A stretch of DNA of 64,000 nucleotides from UBA7672 sp044224605. Lineage in GTDB: Bacteria; Pseudomonadota; Alphaproteobacteria; Caulobacterales; Hyphomonadaceae. The notes under the pieces are model-generated. The model was not told where the DNA came from. It was given only the letters and a program-made list of their open reading frames with translations, and made no database searches. Shown in pieces: positions 24,273 to 32,722 of this stretch (positions are counted from its first letter, which is position 1; each line of letters starts with the position of its first letter). The position numbers were made by a program, and so were the translations under genes. Location: positions 57,266 through 121,265 of the forward strand of contig JBGAKC010000011.1 in NCBI GenBank assembly GCA_044224605.1, written 5' to 3'.

Positions 24273-25363
24273 GCAAGTCCCCGGCCACGGGCGTCATCGC
24301 CAGGCCCGGCGACGCCATCGGCATTCTCGGCGGCGGCCAGCTCGGTCGCATGCTGGCGATCGCCGCGGCCGACCTCGGCCTCGACGTCCACATCTTCACC
24401 CCGGAAGACGACAGCCCCGCCTCGCGCGTTGCGCAGAAGACATGGGTTGCGCCCTTTGATGACCGAGCAGCTCTCCGCGAGTTCGCCGCGAGCATCACGG
24501 TCGCCACCATCGAGTTCGAGAACGTCCCCGTCGACGCCGTCGACCTGATCGAGGACGAGGGCGTGCCCGTGCGCCCCAATGGCGAGACACTGGCGCGCGC
24601 GCAGGACCGCCTCGCGGAAAAAACCTTCTTCCGCGAGATCGGCATCGAGCCCGCGCCTTTCGCGCGCATCGACCATCCCGACCAGATCGAACCGGAGCTG
24701 GCGAAGCTCGGCGGATCGGGCGTGCTGAAGTCGCGCTTCTCCGGCTATGATGGCAAGGGACAGGTGCGCCTCAAGGGCAAGATACAGCCCTACCCCGCCT
24801 GGGCCGAGATCGGTACGACGAAAGCCATCCTCGAAGCTTGGATCGAGCACGACCGCGAAATTTCCGTCGTCGCCGCGCGCGGGAGCGATGGGCAGTTCGT
24901 ACCCTTCGATCCGCCCGAGAACGACCATTCCGGCGGCATCCTGCGCCGCTCAAAATTCCCCTCGAGCCTGCCTGAGAGCGTGCTCAAGAACGCGATGGAC
25001 CTCGCGAAGAAACTGGCCGACGAACTCAACTATGTCGGCGTGCTAGCGCTGGAACTGTTCGTCACCAAGGACGGCAGGCTGCTCGCCAACGAGTTCGCCC
25101 CCCGCGTTCACAATTCCGGTCACTGGACGCAGGATGCCTGCTTCACCGGACAGTTCGAGCAGCACATCCGCGCCGTCTGCGGCTGGCCGCTGGGCGATCC
25201 TTCACGCCATTCGGACGGGGAGATGATCAACCTATTGGGGTCTGAGACGGATGCCTGGGAGAAGCACCTCGCCGAGGGCGCAAAGCTGCACCTCTACGGC
25301 AAGCGCCGGGCTGCAGATGGCCGCAAGATGGGCCATGTGAACAGGCTGAAGCCAGGATCGTAA
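24269..25363 (+). CDS. purK: 5-(carboxyamino)imidazole ribonucleotide synthase
   Basis: 364 residues. ATP-grasp enzyme making N5-CAIR from AIR, bicarbonate and ATP. N-terminal GILGGGQLGRMLAIAAADLG, ATP-grasp segment GSGVLKSRFSGYDGKGQ, and ANEFAPRVHNSGHWTQDACFTGQFEQHIRA near the C-terminus are the standard PurK motifs. Overlaps purE (ATGA). Confidence 0.98.
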   Translation: MSKSPATGVIARPGDAIGILGGGQLGRMLAIAAADLGLDVHIFTPEDDSPASRVAQKTWVAPFDDRAALREFAASITVATIEFENVPVDAVDLIEDEGVPVRPNGETLARAQDRLAEKTFFREIGIEPAPFARIDHPDQIEPELAKLGGSGVLKSRFSGYDGKGQVRLKGKIQPYPAWAEIGTTKAILEAWIEHDREISVVAARGSDGQFVPFDPPENDHSGGILRRSKFPSSLPESVLKNAMDLAKKLADELNYVGVLALELFVTKDGRLLANEFAPRVHNSGHWTQDACFTGQFEQHIRAVCGWPLGDPSRHSDGEMINLLGSETDAWEKHLAEGAKLHLYGKRRAADGRKMGHVNRLKPGS

Positions 25364-25585
25364 GGCGCCTCGCCGTCGACAGCAGGGATGCGCGCTAGGC
25401 GCGCCGAAAGCTTAACGTCACTCGAGGCGCCCAGATGCCCGCATCGCGCAGGATGATCTTCGCCAACTCCAGCCTCAAGACAGCGCAATATTCACTTTTG
25501 GGTAGAATAGTATGGCTATCCATAGAACCGTCCGGCCTAATGCGCCCACGTCGCGCCAACCCGTCGGTGCAGCTCGGAGGCAACG

Positions 25586-26335
25586 ATGCCAGGCTTGGCA
25601 AAGACCGTCATCAACCATGTTCTTGCCCCCTTGGGCGCCGAGCTGGTGCGCAAGAAAGGTCACGACTGGAGTGACACGCGCAACTTCATCCCGCTTGAAG
25701 AGACGCTCGCCGGCGCGCGAGCCCGCGGGATGTCGGTTGGCGATTATGTGGATGAGGTCCTCAACAAGATTCCCGGCGCCACACAGAGCACCATAGATCA
25801 ACTCGTCCAGCTTGGGGTCTTCGCCGGCAAGGTCGACTGCCTCCTGGAGATCGGACCTGGAACAGGGCGCTACCTGGAAAAAGAGCTGGCGATTTGCTCC
25901 CCTCAACGGGTCGAGATCTATGAGACGGCAAGACCGTGGGCGGAATATCTTGTCCGCGAATACAAGGTTCAGTGGCAGCCGACGGATGGCCAAGCGTTGT
26001 CGGCGACACCGGACAGTTCCTGCGACATCGTCCAGGCATTCAAGGTCTTCTCATCCATCTCCTTCATGCCGACCATTCGCAATTGGGCCGAAATGGTGAG
26101 GGTCGCTCGCCCGGGCGGCTTCATCGTTTTCGACATCATGACGGAGAACTGCCTCGCTCCGGATGTCATCCGGAAATGGATCGCATCCGGCGTTGATAAT
26201 GGCGCCTATCCCGCGTGCATGCCCGAGACGGCGACGCTGGCGTTCTTTGCAGACATGGGGTGCAGCCTTGTCGGCAGCTTCCAGGTCCCGATGGGAGTCG
26301 GGACAACGCAGACATTTGTCTTCAAGAAGGCCTGA
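25586..26335 (+). CDS. Class I SAM-dependent methyltransferase
   Basis: 249 residues, ATG 25586 with GGAGG upstream. An N-terminal helical cap (about 85 residues) precedes motif I LLEIGPGTGRYLEKEL, then an acidic end of strand 2 (VEIYETARP), VQAFKVFSS, and RVARPGGFIVFDIM as post-motif III. No TM. Substrate unknown; the layout is seen in glycan- or small-molecule-modifying enzymes. Codon use is less GC-biased than in the purEK genes, fitting the accessory nature of this stretch. Confidence 0.82.
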   Translation: MPGLAKTVINHVLAPLGAELVRKKGHDWSDTRNFIPLEETLAGARARGMSVGDYVDEVLNKIPGATQSTIDQLVQLGVFAGKVDCLLEIGPGTGRYLEKELAICSPQRVEIYETARPWAEYLVREYKVQWQPTDGQALSATPDSSCDIVQAFKVFSSISFMPTIRNWAEMVRVARPGGFIVFDIMTENCLAPDVIRKWIASGVDNGAYPACMPETATLAFFADMGCSLVGSFQVPMGVGTTQTFVFKKA

Positions 26336-26512
26336 CGAGCCCCACAGGTTCACCCCGCATCCCATGATGCAGGGGAGGTGATGCGGCCTCAGGTCCGCCC
26401 GCCTCCAGGCCCGCAAGACCCTCTGTGGAAACAAAGCCCGCCCGATCGCCGATTACCGCATTGCGGCGCTTCGGTCAGGCGCCTCAATCAGGCGCTGCGG
26501 TCGTGACACGCC

Positions 26513-27120
26513 TTACTTGCGCTGGCCGAAGAGATCCATCGGATCAGGCATCTTCGCAAAAGCATCCTTGGCCTGCGCCTTGAACTTCTCGAACTGCATG
26601 ACGTTCTCGATGCGGCGATCGAGAAAATCGTCGACAGCGGCCTCATCGTCCGCGCCCATCCACGCTACGAGCGTCGCGCCAAGCACGCCTGAGAGGATCG
26701 TGCGCTTGGTGTGCCAGGTGAAGTCGGTTGATTTGTCGCCCAGCGCTGTCCAGATCGCGTCCGCCGCCGACCAGAGACCCCTGGGCCTGGTGAGCAGGTT
26801 GGCCGGCGTCGCGGCGGCGCAGGTCGCGAGGCGCCGGTTCCGCGCAGGCCGAACACGCGGAAGGCGGTCCGGCGTGGCGCAGGCGCATTCGTGCGCCGTG
26901 TTGTGCGGACAAACGCGCGGCGCGTGACGGGCGGCGTTGCGGCCAGCGCGGCGGCGAGGATGATACGGCGCACGCCGGCCTCGGCCCGTACCAGCCAGTC
27001 GCTGATCCGCGCGCCGAACAGCCAGACCGCCCACGCGCTCGCCTCGCGCCACAGACCGCACAGGCCCTCCGGCAATGCCAGGGCCATCTCTTCTTCCTCG
27101 ATGTGCGCGTCTGTTTCCAT
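26513..27120 (-). pseudogene. Truncated second copy of coq9 3' end fused to an unrelated gene fragment
   Basis: Positions 26513-26818 encode 101 residues (AAATPANLL ... PMDLFGQRK) that match the C-terminus of the intact COQ9 protein at 31503-32129 in 89 of 101 positions. Many codons differ only at third positions. Upstream of 26818 the COQ9 similarity stops abruptly. The coding-looking frame there starts at ATG 27120 (METDAHIEEEEMALALPEG ... WAVWLFGARISDWLVRAEAG) and is out of frame with the coq9 piece. So two gene fragments are joined, and neither is complete. A functional product is unlikely unless a frame change occurs. Confidence 0.7.
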
Positions 27121-27325
27121 GCGCGCAGTATCGCGCGGGTCCGGAAGGCGTTGGAGGAAAGGCTCCAGATCCTGCCGCGCCTGCGCGGGCTTGCTGGGAT
27201 CGGCTCGGAAACGGATGCGTGGATTTTCACGAACCGGCGGGGCTGGAAGGTCTAGCACTGGCCGCCGCCGGTCGGTCGAGCGACGATGTCTGGAATTCCC
27301 AAATGCTCGGTAATAGTTTGACGAT

Positions 27326-28054
27326 ATGACCGATTTCTATGGCGCCGACTTGGCCACGATCCATGCTGAGGCGTTTGAGGCGCTAGCGATTTCCGCAGCA
27401 GACACTCTCGTGGCTCATGTTGAGGCCGCAGCGGTCAACGGACGTCTGCTCGATCTCGGCTGCGGAGCAGGACCGATCAGCCTGCGGTTGGCCAGAAAAG
27501 GTTTCAGCATATGGGGTGTTGATCTGTCAGCGACTCTGATTCAACGCGCCCGAGAGCGTCTACCGGACGGCGAGTTTGTATGCGGATCGGTAGTCGATGT
27601 CCCTTTGCCAAGCGGGTCGGCCGCGGTCGCGGTCGGTGAAGTGCTCAATTATGCGACGACAGAAGACGGCGGCGAGCTGACGCGGATATTTCAACGGGTG
27701 TTCGACGCGCTGGAGCCGGGCGGCGTGTTTCTATTTGATCTGGCCGGGCCCGGGAGAGGCGGCGTTGCTCACGCTTTTACCGAAGGGGAGGACTGGGCTG
27801 TGGGCATGATCGCGACCGAGCAAGACGAACACTTGGTTCGCAGGATTACATCGTTTCGTCGGGAGAAGGACGGTGACTGGCGGCGAGCCTTCGAAGAACA
27901 CCGCTTACGTTTATGGCCTGTCGCTGAGGTGACTCGTCAGCTCGTCGACGTTGGGTTCCAGCCGGCACTGCTCGAGGCCTATTCCAGCTTGAAAACGCCG
28001 CCCGCATTGCAAATCTATCTGGCTCGCAAGCCGAGATCAGTTCAGAACTCCTAG
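27326..28054 (+). CDS. Class I SAM-dependent methyltransferase
   Basis: 242 residues. Motif I GRLLDLGCGAGPISLRLARKG, acidic strand-2 end WGVDLSATLIQRARERLP, VAVGEVLNYAT, and LEPGGVFLFDLAGPGR are the Rossmann methyltransferase landmarks. The fold is like UbiE/small-molecule transferases; acceptor unknown. The codon use and lower GC differ from flanking housekeeping genes, suggesting acquisition. Convergent with the limonene-hydrolase-like gene; the gap holds one copy of the 44-nt repeat. Confidence 0.85.
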   Translation: MTDFYGADLATIHAEAFEALAISAADTLVAHVEAAAVNGRLLDLGCGAGPISLRLARKGFSIWGVDLSATLIQRARERLPDGEFVCGSVVDVPLPSGSAAVAVGEVLNYATTEDGGELTRIFQRVFDALEPGGVFLFDLAGPGRGGVAHAFTEGEDWAVGMIATEQDEHLVRRITSFRREKDGDWRRAFEEHRLRLWPVAEVTRQLVDVGFQPALLEAYSSLKTPPALQIYLARKPRSVQNS

Positions 28055-28111
28055 GCCGAGCGCCCCAACGAGATCGCCCACCCTCGTGCAAGCGTAGCGG
28101 AATGAGGACTA

Positions 28112-28155
28112 TCGGCGAAATCCAGACCTAGTTGAGGGACAGCCCCAAGGGTCGT
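28112..28155 (+). repeat. 44-nt interspersed repeat, copy 1
   Basis: Matches 29901-29944 in 41 of 44 positions in the same orientation. Both copies lie just downstream of a plus-strand gene. In this copy the frame that is open in copy 2 is closed by TAG. Confidence 0.75.
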
Positions 28156-28188
28156 CATTGGTCCATCGAGACCATGGAGACGCGGTAG

Positions 28189-28557
28189 CTATCTCGGCCA
28201 CTTGGAGAGAATGGTCGCGGCGTCGAAGTAGTCGCGGTAGACGGTGATCCGCCCGTTGTGCACTTCGTAGACGCCCGTGACCGGCAGTTCCACCCATCCG
28301 GTGGCGAGCAAGTGTCGGTCCAGACGTTCAAGAAAGACGATGGGGCCTGCGGCGGCCTCTCGCAGGATTTCGAACCTGTTCTCGATCGTCGGCGCGAAGA
28401 AGGGTTCCAGCACACTGCGGATACCCGCAGGTCCACGAACAGTCGCCATTGGGATATTCGTGTACTCGCAATCATCGGCGACATACTTAAGCGCCGTGTC
28501 GTAGTCCCTGATTTCCATCGCCGCGTTGAACGCCTTGACGATCTCGGTTGGCGTCAT
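28189..28557 (-). CDS. Limonene-1,2-epoxide hydrolase / SnoaL-like (NTF2-fold) protein
   Basis: 122 residues, ATG 28557. TPTEIVKAFNAAMEIRDYDTALKYVADDCEYTNIPMATVRGPAGIRSVLEPFF follows the LEH/SnoaL cone-shaped fold. The Asp-Arg-Asp type residues (DDCEYTN, the conserved Arg in VRG) and WVELPVTGVYEVHNGRITVYRDYFD match the epoxide hydrolase subgroup better than generic SnoaL. Small, cytosolic. Starts 6 bp after the stop of the small membrane gene, so the two form one transcript. Confidence 0.8.
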   Translation of the reverse strand: MTPTEIVKAFNAAMEIRDYDTALKYVADDCEYTNIPMATVRGPAGIRSVLEPFFAPTIENRFEILREAAAGPIVFLERLDRHLLATGWVELPVTGVYEVHNGRITVYRDYFDAATILSKWPR

Positions 28558-28562
28558 GTGTT

Positions 28563-29000
28563 TCACTCCACTGCGGCGTCTGGCTTGCGGAAGGCGCCGC
28601 CTGCCAGAACCCCAAAAAGGTAAGTTGCAAGCAGGGCGACGTTCGGGATGACGTTCAGGCCGAAACCGGTCGCGACGGACAGGGAGCTGTCGGTGATGAA
28701 CCATACGACGACCCCGAGCGTGACGGCTGACCACAGCGGCCCGGCCCGGTCGCCCATCCTGAACGCCACGAGCATGAGGGCCAGCATGCTCGCCGCCCAT
28801 CCGAGCGACACGCAGCCCATGACGGCCATACTGAAGCGCAACGTCGGATCGAAGGTGACCTCGCCGGGGCCCTGAAGATTCTCCAGCACCCATCGGACCG
28901 GCGCGCTGGTAGCTTCAAATGCGCCCCCGGCGAGCACCAGACCGAACAGAACGATGCCGAGGCACCAGACGACCAGCCACAACCGCCAGAACCCCGGCAT
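28563..29000 (-). CDS. Four-TM membrane protein, unknown
   Basis: 145 residues, ATG 29000 with GGAGGTG upstream. Four hydrophobic helices (WLVVWCLGIVLFGLVLAGG; FSMAVMGCVSLGWAASMLALMLV; WSAVTLGVVVWFITDSS; VALLATYLFGVLAGG) and short loops. No family recognised. Divergent from the XRE regulator and followed by the epoxide-hydrolase-like gene, so it probably lies under the palindromic operator at 29058. Confidence 0.7.
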   Translation of the reverse strand: MPGFWRLWLVVWCLGIVLFGLVLAGGAFEATSAPVRWVLENLQGPGEVTFDPTLRFSMAVMGCVSLGWAASMLALMLVAFRMGDRAGPLWSAVTLGVVVWFITDSSLSVATGFGLNVIPNVALLATYLFGVLAGGAFRKPDAAVE

Positions 29001-29057
29001 TCCACACCTCCGGCAACACCTGTTGCGAACCTACCCACGCTGATGTGATGCCTACAA

Positions 29058-29072
29058 TTACCTGGCAGGTAA
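29058..29072. promoter_or_regulatory. Perfect palindrome TTACCTG-G-CAGGTAA upstream of XRE regulator
   Basis: A 7-bp perfect inverted repeat around a central G lies in the gap between the divergent membrane gene and the regulator gene (ATG 29106). A TACAAT hexamer (29053-29058) abuts it and could be a -10 box. The location fits an autoregulatory operator. Confidence 0.6.
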
Positions 29073-29105
29073 GTGCCGGCCTTACGGCATGGGGTAGGAT
29101 TGCGG

Positions 29106-29858
29106 ATGAACCAGTTTCCAGAGGCCTTGAAGGACTGGCGCGCACGGCGACGCTTCAGTCAGCTTGAGCTTGCCGTTCAGGCCGATGTTTCCGCGCGACA
29201 CATTGCCTTTCTCGAGACTGGCCGTGCGCGCCCCAGTGCAGCGATGATCGGCCGGCTGGCCGATGCGCTGCAGATACCCATGCATGAGCGCAACCAGTTG
29301 CTGACGCTCGCAGGCTTTGCCGCGCGGTATCCTGGTCGGCAGTGGAATGATCCGGAAATGGCGCCTGTCCGCAGGGCCGTGGAGCGCACCTTGACCCAGC
29401 ATGCGCCCTACCCAGCCATTGCGGTCGACCGGTTGTGGACCGTGATGCTGATGAATGGTCCGGCGCGGATGCTGTTTGGCGAGGTGGGCCTTGTCGAGGG
29501 CGGCAGTCTTCTCGACCTGATGGTTTCCGACAGGCTGCCTCCCATGATCGAGAACTGGCCCGATGTTGCGCATCACGCAGCCCAGCGACTTCGGATCGAG
29601 AGCGCATCGCTGGGCGGCGTGGCTCAACTCGATCGCGCGGTGGAAAAGCTGGCAGCGGTTCCCGGCGCCACAACCGCGCGCACGGGCCCAGTCGTGCCGA
29701 CGATCTACCGCTCCGGAACGATGAGGCTGTCGCTCTTTGCACTCATCGCACAGTTCGGAACGCCAGAAGATCTGTTGCTGGAGGACATGAAGATCGAGCT
29801 GTTCTTTCCGAGCGACGACCAGTCGGATAAGGCTCTCCGTGCTGTCTGGTCAGGATAG
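29106..29858 (+). CDS. XRE-family transcriptional regulator with MmyB-like ligand domain
   Basis: 250 residues from ATG 29106 (the longer frame starting at 29073 would overlap the palindrome). HTH: LKDWRARRRFSQLELAVQADVSARHIAFLETGRARPSAAMIGRLADAL. The rest is the MmyB-like PAS-type domain with TLTQHAPYPAIAVDRLWTVMLMNGPARMLFG and a late segment FALIAQFGTPEDLLLEDMKIELFFPSDD. In this family the domain binds fatty-acid-like ligands and neighbours are often dehydrogenases or hydrolases. Here the divergent unit encodes a membrane protein and an epoxide-hydrolase-like enzyme. Confidence 0.9.
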   Translation: MNQFPEALKDWRARRRFSQLELAVQADVSARHIAFLETGRARPSAAMIGRLADALQIPMHERNQLLTLAGFAARYPGRQWNDPEMAPVRRAVERTLTQHAPYPAIAVDRLWTVMLMNGPARMLFGEVGLVEGGSLLDLMVSDRLPPMIENWPDVAHHAAQRLRIESASLGGVAQLDRAVEKLAAVPGATTARTGPVVPTIYRSGTMRLSLFALIAQFGTPEDLLLEDMKIELFFPSDDQSDKALRAVWSG

Positions 29859-29900
29859 GGAGTCGCCAGGCAGACCTCGCGGAACCGCGGATGGCGGACT

Positions 29901-29944
29901 TCGGCGAAATCCAGACCCGGTTGAGGGACAGCCCCAAGGATCGT
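29901..29944 (+). repeat. 44-nt interspersed repeat, copy 2
   Basis: Same orientation as 28112-28155 with 3 differences. Read on the minus strand it encodes LGLSLNRVWISP in one frame. Starts 43 bp after the XRE stop. Confidence 0.75.
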
Positions 29945-30188
29945 TTTTTGGCCGAGGCTGTTGATCTTGATCCCGGCGGCGATCTTCCTCCTTGGATCGT
30001 CGAGTTTGGCGGCGCCGAATAGGTAGCCCCCAAGTTCAGAAGAGGAGCGACCAGCCACGCGTTGCGAGGCGGAGTCGTTAGCGATCCTAGAAAGGGCCGC
30101 CAGTCATGCTGAGAGCGCACTAAATTGCAGCGCACCGTTCGATCAGACCGACAAAAACACAAGGGCGTGCGGCGTCCTGCTTCAGGGA

Positions 30189-30371
30189 ATGGACACGCTG
30201 CGCGAAATGGAATGCCCTCAGGATCTTTTCGATCTTCTGGCGGAAACCCAACGCGAAGCTGAGTGCCTGATCGACCAGCTCAATGATCGGTATGATTTTC
30301 ACTTTCGGTGCGACACTCCCGAGTATCGCCGCGCGTCGGCATTCCCTCCAGGTCCTGGACTGCGGGGATGA
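30189..30371 (+). CDS. Possible small protein, 60 residues
   Basis: MDTLREMECPQDLFDLLAETQREAECLIDQLNDRYDFHFRCDT... is acidic and helix-like, with coding-type composition at its start. The last 15 residues are Pro/Gly/Arg-rich and there is no well-spaced ribosome site. It could be the remnant of a longer gene. Confidence 0.3.
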   Translation: MDTLREMECPQDLFDLLAETQREAECLIDQLNDRYDFHFRCDTPEYRRASAFPPGPGLRG

Positions 30372-30662
30372 TCCGGCGCTCATTGCGATACTTGTTCACG
30401 CGAAAATAGCATCGATCTGGCGCGGTGTGTTGCCAGCCTATCCTGTCGCGGAACAGTGATGGCGGCTTGCGGGCGATATCCTGCCCCCGTCAGGGGCGGC
30501 CCGAAAGGCAGAAGTGGCCCATGTCGGCCATCGGTTGTCCGGGACCTGATGTTCCATTCGCAGCGCTGCCGGGACGATTCCTGTTGATCCCGGTCAAATC
30601 AAATGGCCGACGTTGGGTGGCATTCTGCCAAACGAAGATCTTTTGCCTTTTCGGAGACCGCC

Positions 30663-31226
30663 GTGACGTCTGATGCGGCTTCCAGCGCCGAACATAGTGA
30701 AACCCAGGAAGCCACAGAATCCAGCGGCGGTCCGGTCAGCATTTCAAGATCGCTTCAGGCCGCCCAGCCTTCCTCCCCGGCGGGGTTTGACCTTCACAAG
30801 CTGCTCGAAGAGTTTGGGAAACAGCGCAATCTCGACTGGTCGGTCCCGGAGGCCTTTGTCTGCCTGCTGCTTTCGGCCGCCGTCGCCGACGGAGACTGTT
30901 CGACTGAGGAACGAGCGGAGATTGAGTCTCTTGCTCGCCGTTCGCGCGCCTTGAAGTCGGTCAGTCCGGCCCAGTTGGCCAAGGCCAACGCGATCGTTCG
31001 CGAACGTCTCGCTGGTCGGCCTGACGGCTTGCGGGAAGCATGCGAATCCCTTCCCGCCGACATGCGCTTGCCGCTGTTTGCGCACTGCGTCGACATCGTC
31101 CTGTCGGATGGCCTGCTCGTTCCACCGGAGGTCGACTTTCTCGATCGCGTCATGACTTTCATGGGCATCGATCCCCACGACGGCCAGCGCGTGATGGAAG
31201 TCTTGCTGATCAAGAATCGCTTCTAG
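30663..31226 (+). CDS. TerB-like protein
   Basis: 187 residues from GTG 30663, with GGAG at 30655-30658 (an upstream ATG at 30603 lacks a ribosome site). A Ser/Thr/Glu-rich N-terminal 45 residues, then a helical TerB-type domain: PEAFVCLLLSAAVADGDCSTEERAEIESLARRS ... FAHCVDIVLSDGLLVPPEVDFLDRVMTFMGI. The acidic DGDCSTEE and DGLLVPPE loops are at the metal-binding positions of tellurite-resistance TerB/DjlA-type domains. Role in stress response is inference. Followed by a small membrane gene. Confidence 0.78.
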   Translation: MTSDAASSAEHSETQEATESSGGPVSISRSLQAAQPSSPAGFDLHKLLEEFGKQRNLDWSVPEAFVCLLLSAAVADGDCSTEERAEIESLARRSRALKSVSPAQLAKANAIVRERLAGRPDGLREACESLPADMRLPLFAHCVDIVLSDGLLVPPEVDFLDRVMTFMGIDPHDGQRVMEVLLIKNRF

Positions 31227-31260
31227 CCAGCCTCCCTTGGCCCCCCATACAAAGAAGCCG

Positions 31261-31461
31261 ATGTTCTGGCCGTTTGTTCCGCTCCTGATCTGGCTGGCTG
31301 CATTCGCAGCGGGGCTGGCATTTTGTCTTTTCGGTTCCGTCGAAAAGGTCTTTGGAAGCCTCAGGAAACGGAACCTGAAAAAATGGCTTTGGGCATGGTC
31401 GTTTGTCGTTGCCCTGGCGTGGCTCGTGTTCACTCAGCTGCCGACAGCATACGTCAGCTAA
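31261..31461 (+). CDS. Small two-TM membrane protein
   Basis: 66 residues from ATG 31261 (a TTG at 31237 is in frame). MFWPFVPLLIWLAAFAAGLAFCLFG and LWAWSFVVALAWLVFTQLP are TM helices separated by a basic loop KRNLKKW. No family recognised. 34 bp after the TerB-like gene and convergent with coq9. Confidence 0.6.
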   Translation: MFWPFVPLLIWLAAFAAGLAFCLFGSVEKVFGSLRKRNLKKWLWAWSFVVALAWLVFTQLPTAYVS

Positions 31462-31502
31462 GTGATGAGGCCGGCGCCTTGGCGGCCCGATGACGGCCGC
31501 GC

Positions 31503-32129
31503 CTACTTCCGCTGTCCGAAGATATCCATCGGATCGGGCATCCTGGCGAAGGCGTCCCTGGCCTGCGCCTTGAACTTCTCGAACTGCATCACGTTCTCGA
31601 TGCGGCGGTCGAGGAAGGCGTCGACGGCGGCCTCGTCATCCGTGCCCATCCACGCGGCGAGCGTCGCGCCCAGCAGCCCCGAGAGGATGGTGCGCTTGGT
31701 GTACCAGTTGAAGTCCGTCGATTTGTCGCCCAGCGCCGTCCAGATCGCGTCCGCCGCGGCCCAGAGACCCTTGGGTCCGGTGAGCAGGTTGGCAGGCGTG
31801 GCCGCGGCGCGCTTCACCGCCGCCTTGTAGGGCGCGAGGTAGGCCAGCCAGGCCTTCACGCCGGCCTTCACCTTTTCGCGAACCTTGAGGGCGGCGATGT
31901 CGCTTGTCCCCAGGCGCACGGACGTCGCGCGGGCCGCCCGGGCGGCGAAAGCCTCCAGAAGGTCGGTGACGCCATGGGGGGTGGCGAGGTGGACCTGGCC
32001 CTCGCTGAGCCCTGCCCTTTCTCCGGCCCGGGCGAGCGCCGCATGGGTCCAGCCGGCCTCGGGCGCGATCTCCAGCATGGAATCGAGCAGTTTCTCGCGG
32101 AAAAGGTCGCTGGGGGCTGCCTCGGTCAT
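31503..32129 (-). CDS. coq9: COQ9 family protein (ubiquinone biosynthesis accessory factor)
   Basis: 208 residues. The N-terminal TetR-like helices (LFREKLLDSMLEIAPEAGWTHAALARAGERAGLSEGQVHLATPHGVTDLLEAF) are followed by the COQ9 lipid-binding domain (LLTGPKGLWAAADAIWTALGDKSTDFNWYTKRTILSGLLGATLAAWM). Known COQ9 binds lipids and presents quinone intermediates to the Coq7 hydroxylase. In alphaproteobacteria it is the RpsU-divergent gene, as here. Its last 101 codons have a diverged duplicate at 26513-26818. Confidence 0.95.
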   Translation of the reverse strand: MTEAAPSDLFREKLLDSMLEIAPEAGWTHAALARAGERAGLSEGQVHLATPHGVTDLLEAFAARAARATSVRLGTSDIAALKVREKVKAGVKAWLAYLAPYKAAVKRAAATPANLLTGPKGLWAAADAIWTALGDKSTDFNWYTKRTILSGLLGATLAAWMGTDDEAAVDAFLDRRIENVMQFEKFKAQARDAFARMPDPMDIFGQRK

Positions 32130-32377
32130 GCGTCTATCCTGCGCCAGAACGGGCCCAAAACAACCGCCGGGGGGTGTAGGCAGGGCCAGTTTCCTATGAT
32201 ATCGGACCCGCGCCTGCCCGTCATGGACAACGTGACGGACGGCAAAATCACCCGTCGAGCGGGCCAGCGCATCCCCTGAAAGGGAGCGTTTGCGGCCGTT
32301 TCGGCGTTTTAAGACGTTCCAAACCTAGTCCCGGGGCCGGCCGGGAAACTGATGGAGAGTTTCAAATAGTTCAGATC

Positions 32378-32584
32378 GTGGTCCGCGATAACAACGTCGA
32401 TCAGGCGTTGAAAGCGCTCAAGAAAAAGATGCAACGCGAAGGTCTCTTCCGGGAGATGAAGCGCCGCAACCATTTCGAGAAGCCTTCCGAACGCAAAGCG
32501 CGCGAGAAAGCTGAAGCCGTCCGCCGGGCGCGGAAACTGGCTCGCAAGCGCGCCCAGCGTGAAGGCCTCCTGCCGAAAACCTAG
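32378..32584 (+). CDS. rpsU: 30S ribosomal protein S21
   Basis: 68 residues, V-R-D-N-N-V-D-Q-A-L-K-A-L-K-K-K-M followed by REGLFREMKRRNHFEKPSERKARE, then a basic tail. Standard alphaproteobacterial S21. Divergent from coq9, 248 bp apart. Confidence 0.97.
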   Translation: MVRDNNVDQALKALKKKMQREGLFREMKRRNHFEKPSERKAREKAEAVRRARKLARKRAQREGLLPKT

Positions 32585-32626
32585 ACGGCCCGGGTTCCGG
32601 CCCGGACCCATGGCCCAGACGATCAT

Positions 32627-32660
32627 GACGCCGGCGGCGCGATGCGCTCCGCCGGCGTCT
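32627..32660 (+). terminator. Hairpin downstream of rpsU
   Basis: An 11-bp perfect GC-rich inverted repeat (32627-32637 with 32649-32659) and an 11-nt loop, followed by a weak TGCATTTG. It lies 43 bp after the rpsU stop. Confidence 0.5.
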
Positions 32661-32722
32661 GCATTTGTGGCGACTGCTGAAGGCGGTTGAAGGCGCGGGC
32701 GCGCCGTCCCAATCATCGGCCC

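Larger units (their letters stand above)
29859..30662. other. Gene-poor 0.8-kb stretch with repeat copy and short open frames
   Basis: It holds the second 44-nt repeat (29901-29944). A 43-codon frame from ATG 29891 to TAG 30022 (MADFGEIQTRLRDSPKDRFL...) contains that repeat; the small frame at 30189-30371 is listed separately. No ribosome site, family match or RNA gene is evident. The mosaic of short frames looks like decayed genes. Confidence 0.45.

Noticed and set aside
28112..29944. CRISPR repeats
   Set aside because: Only two copies, 1.8 kb apart, with imperfect identity and genes between them.
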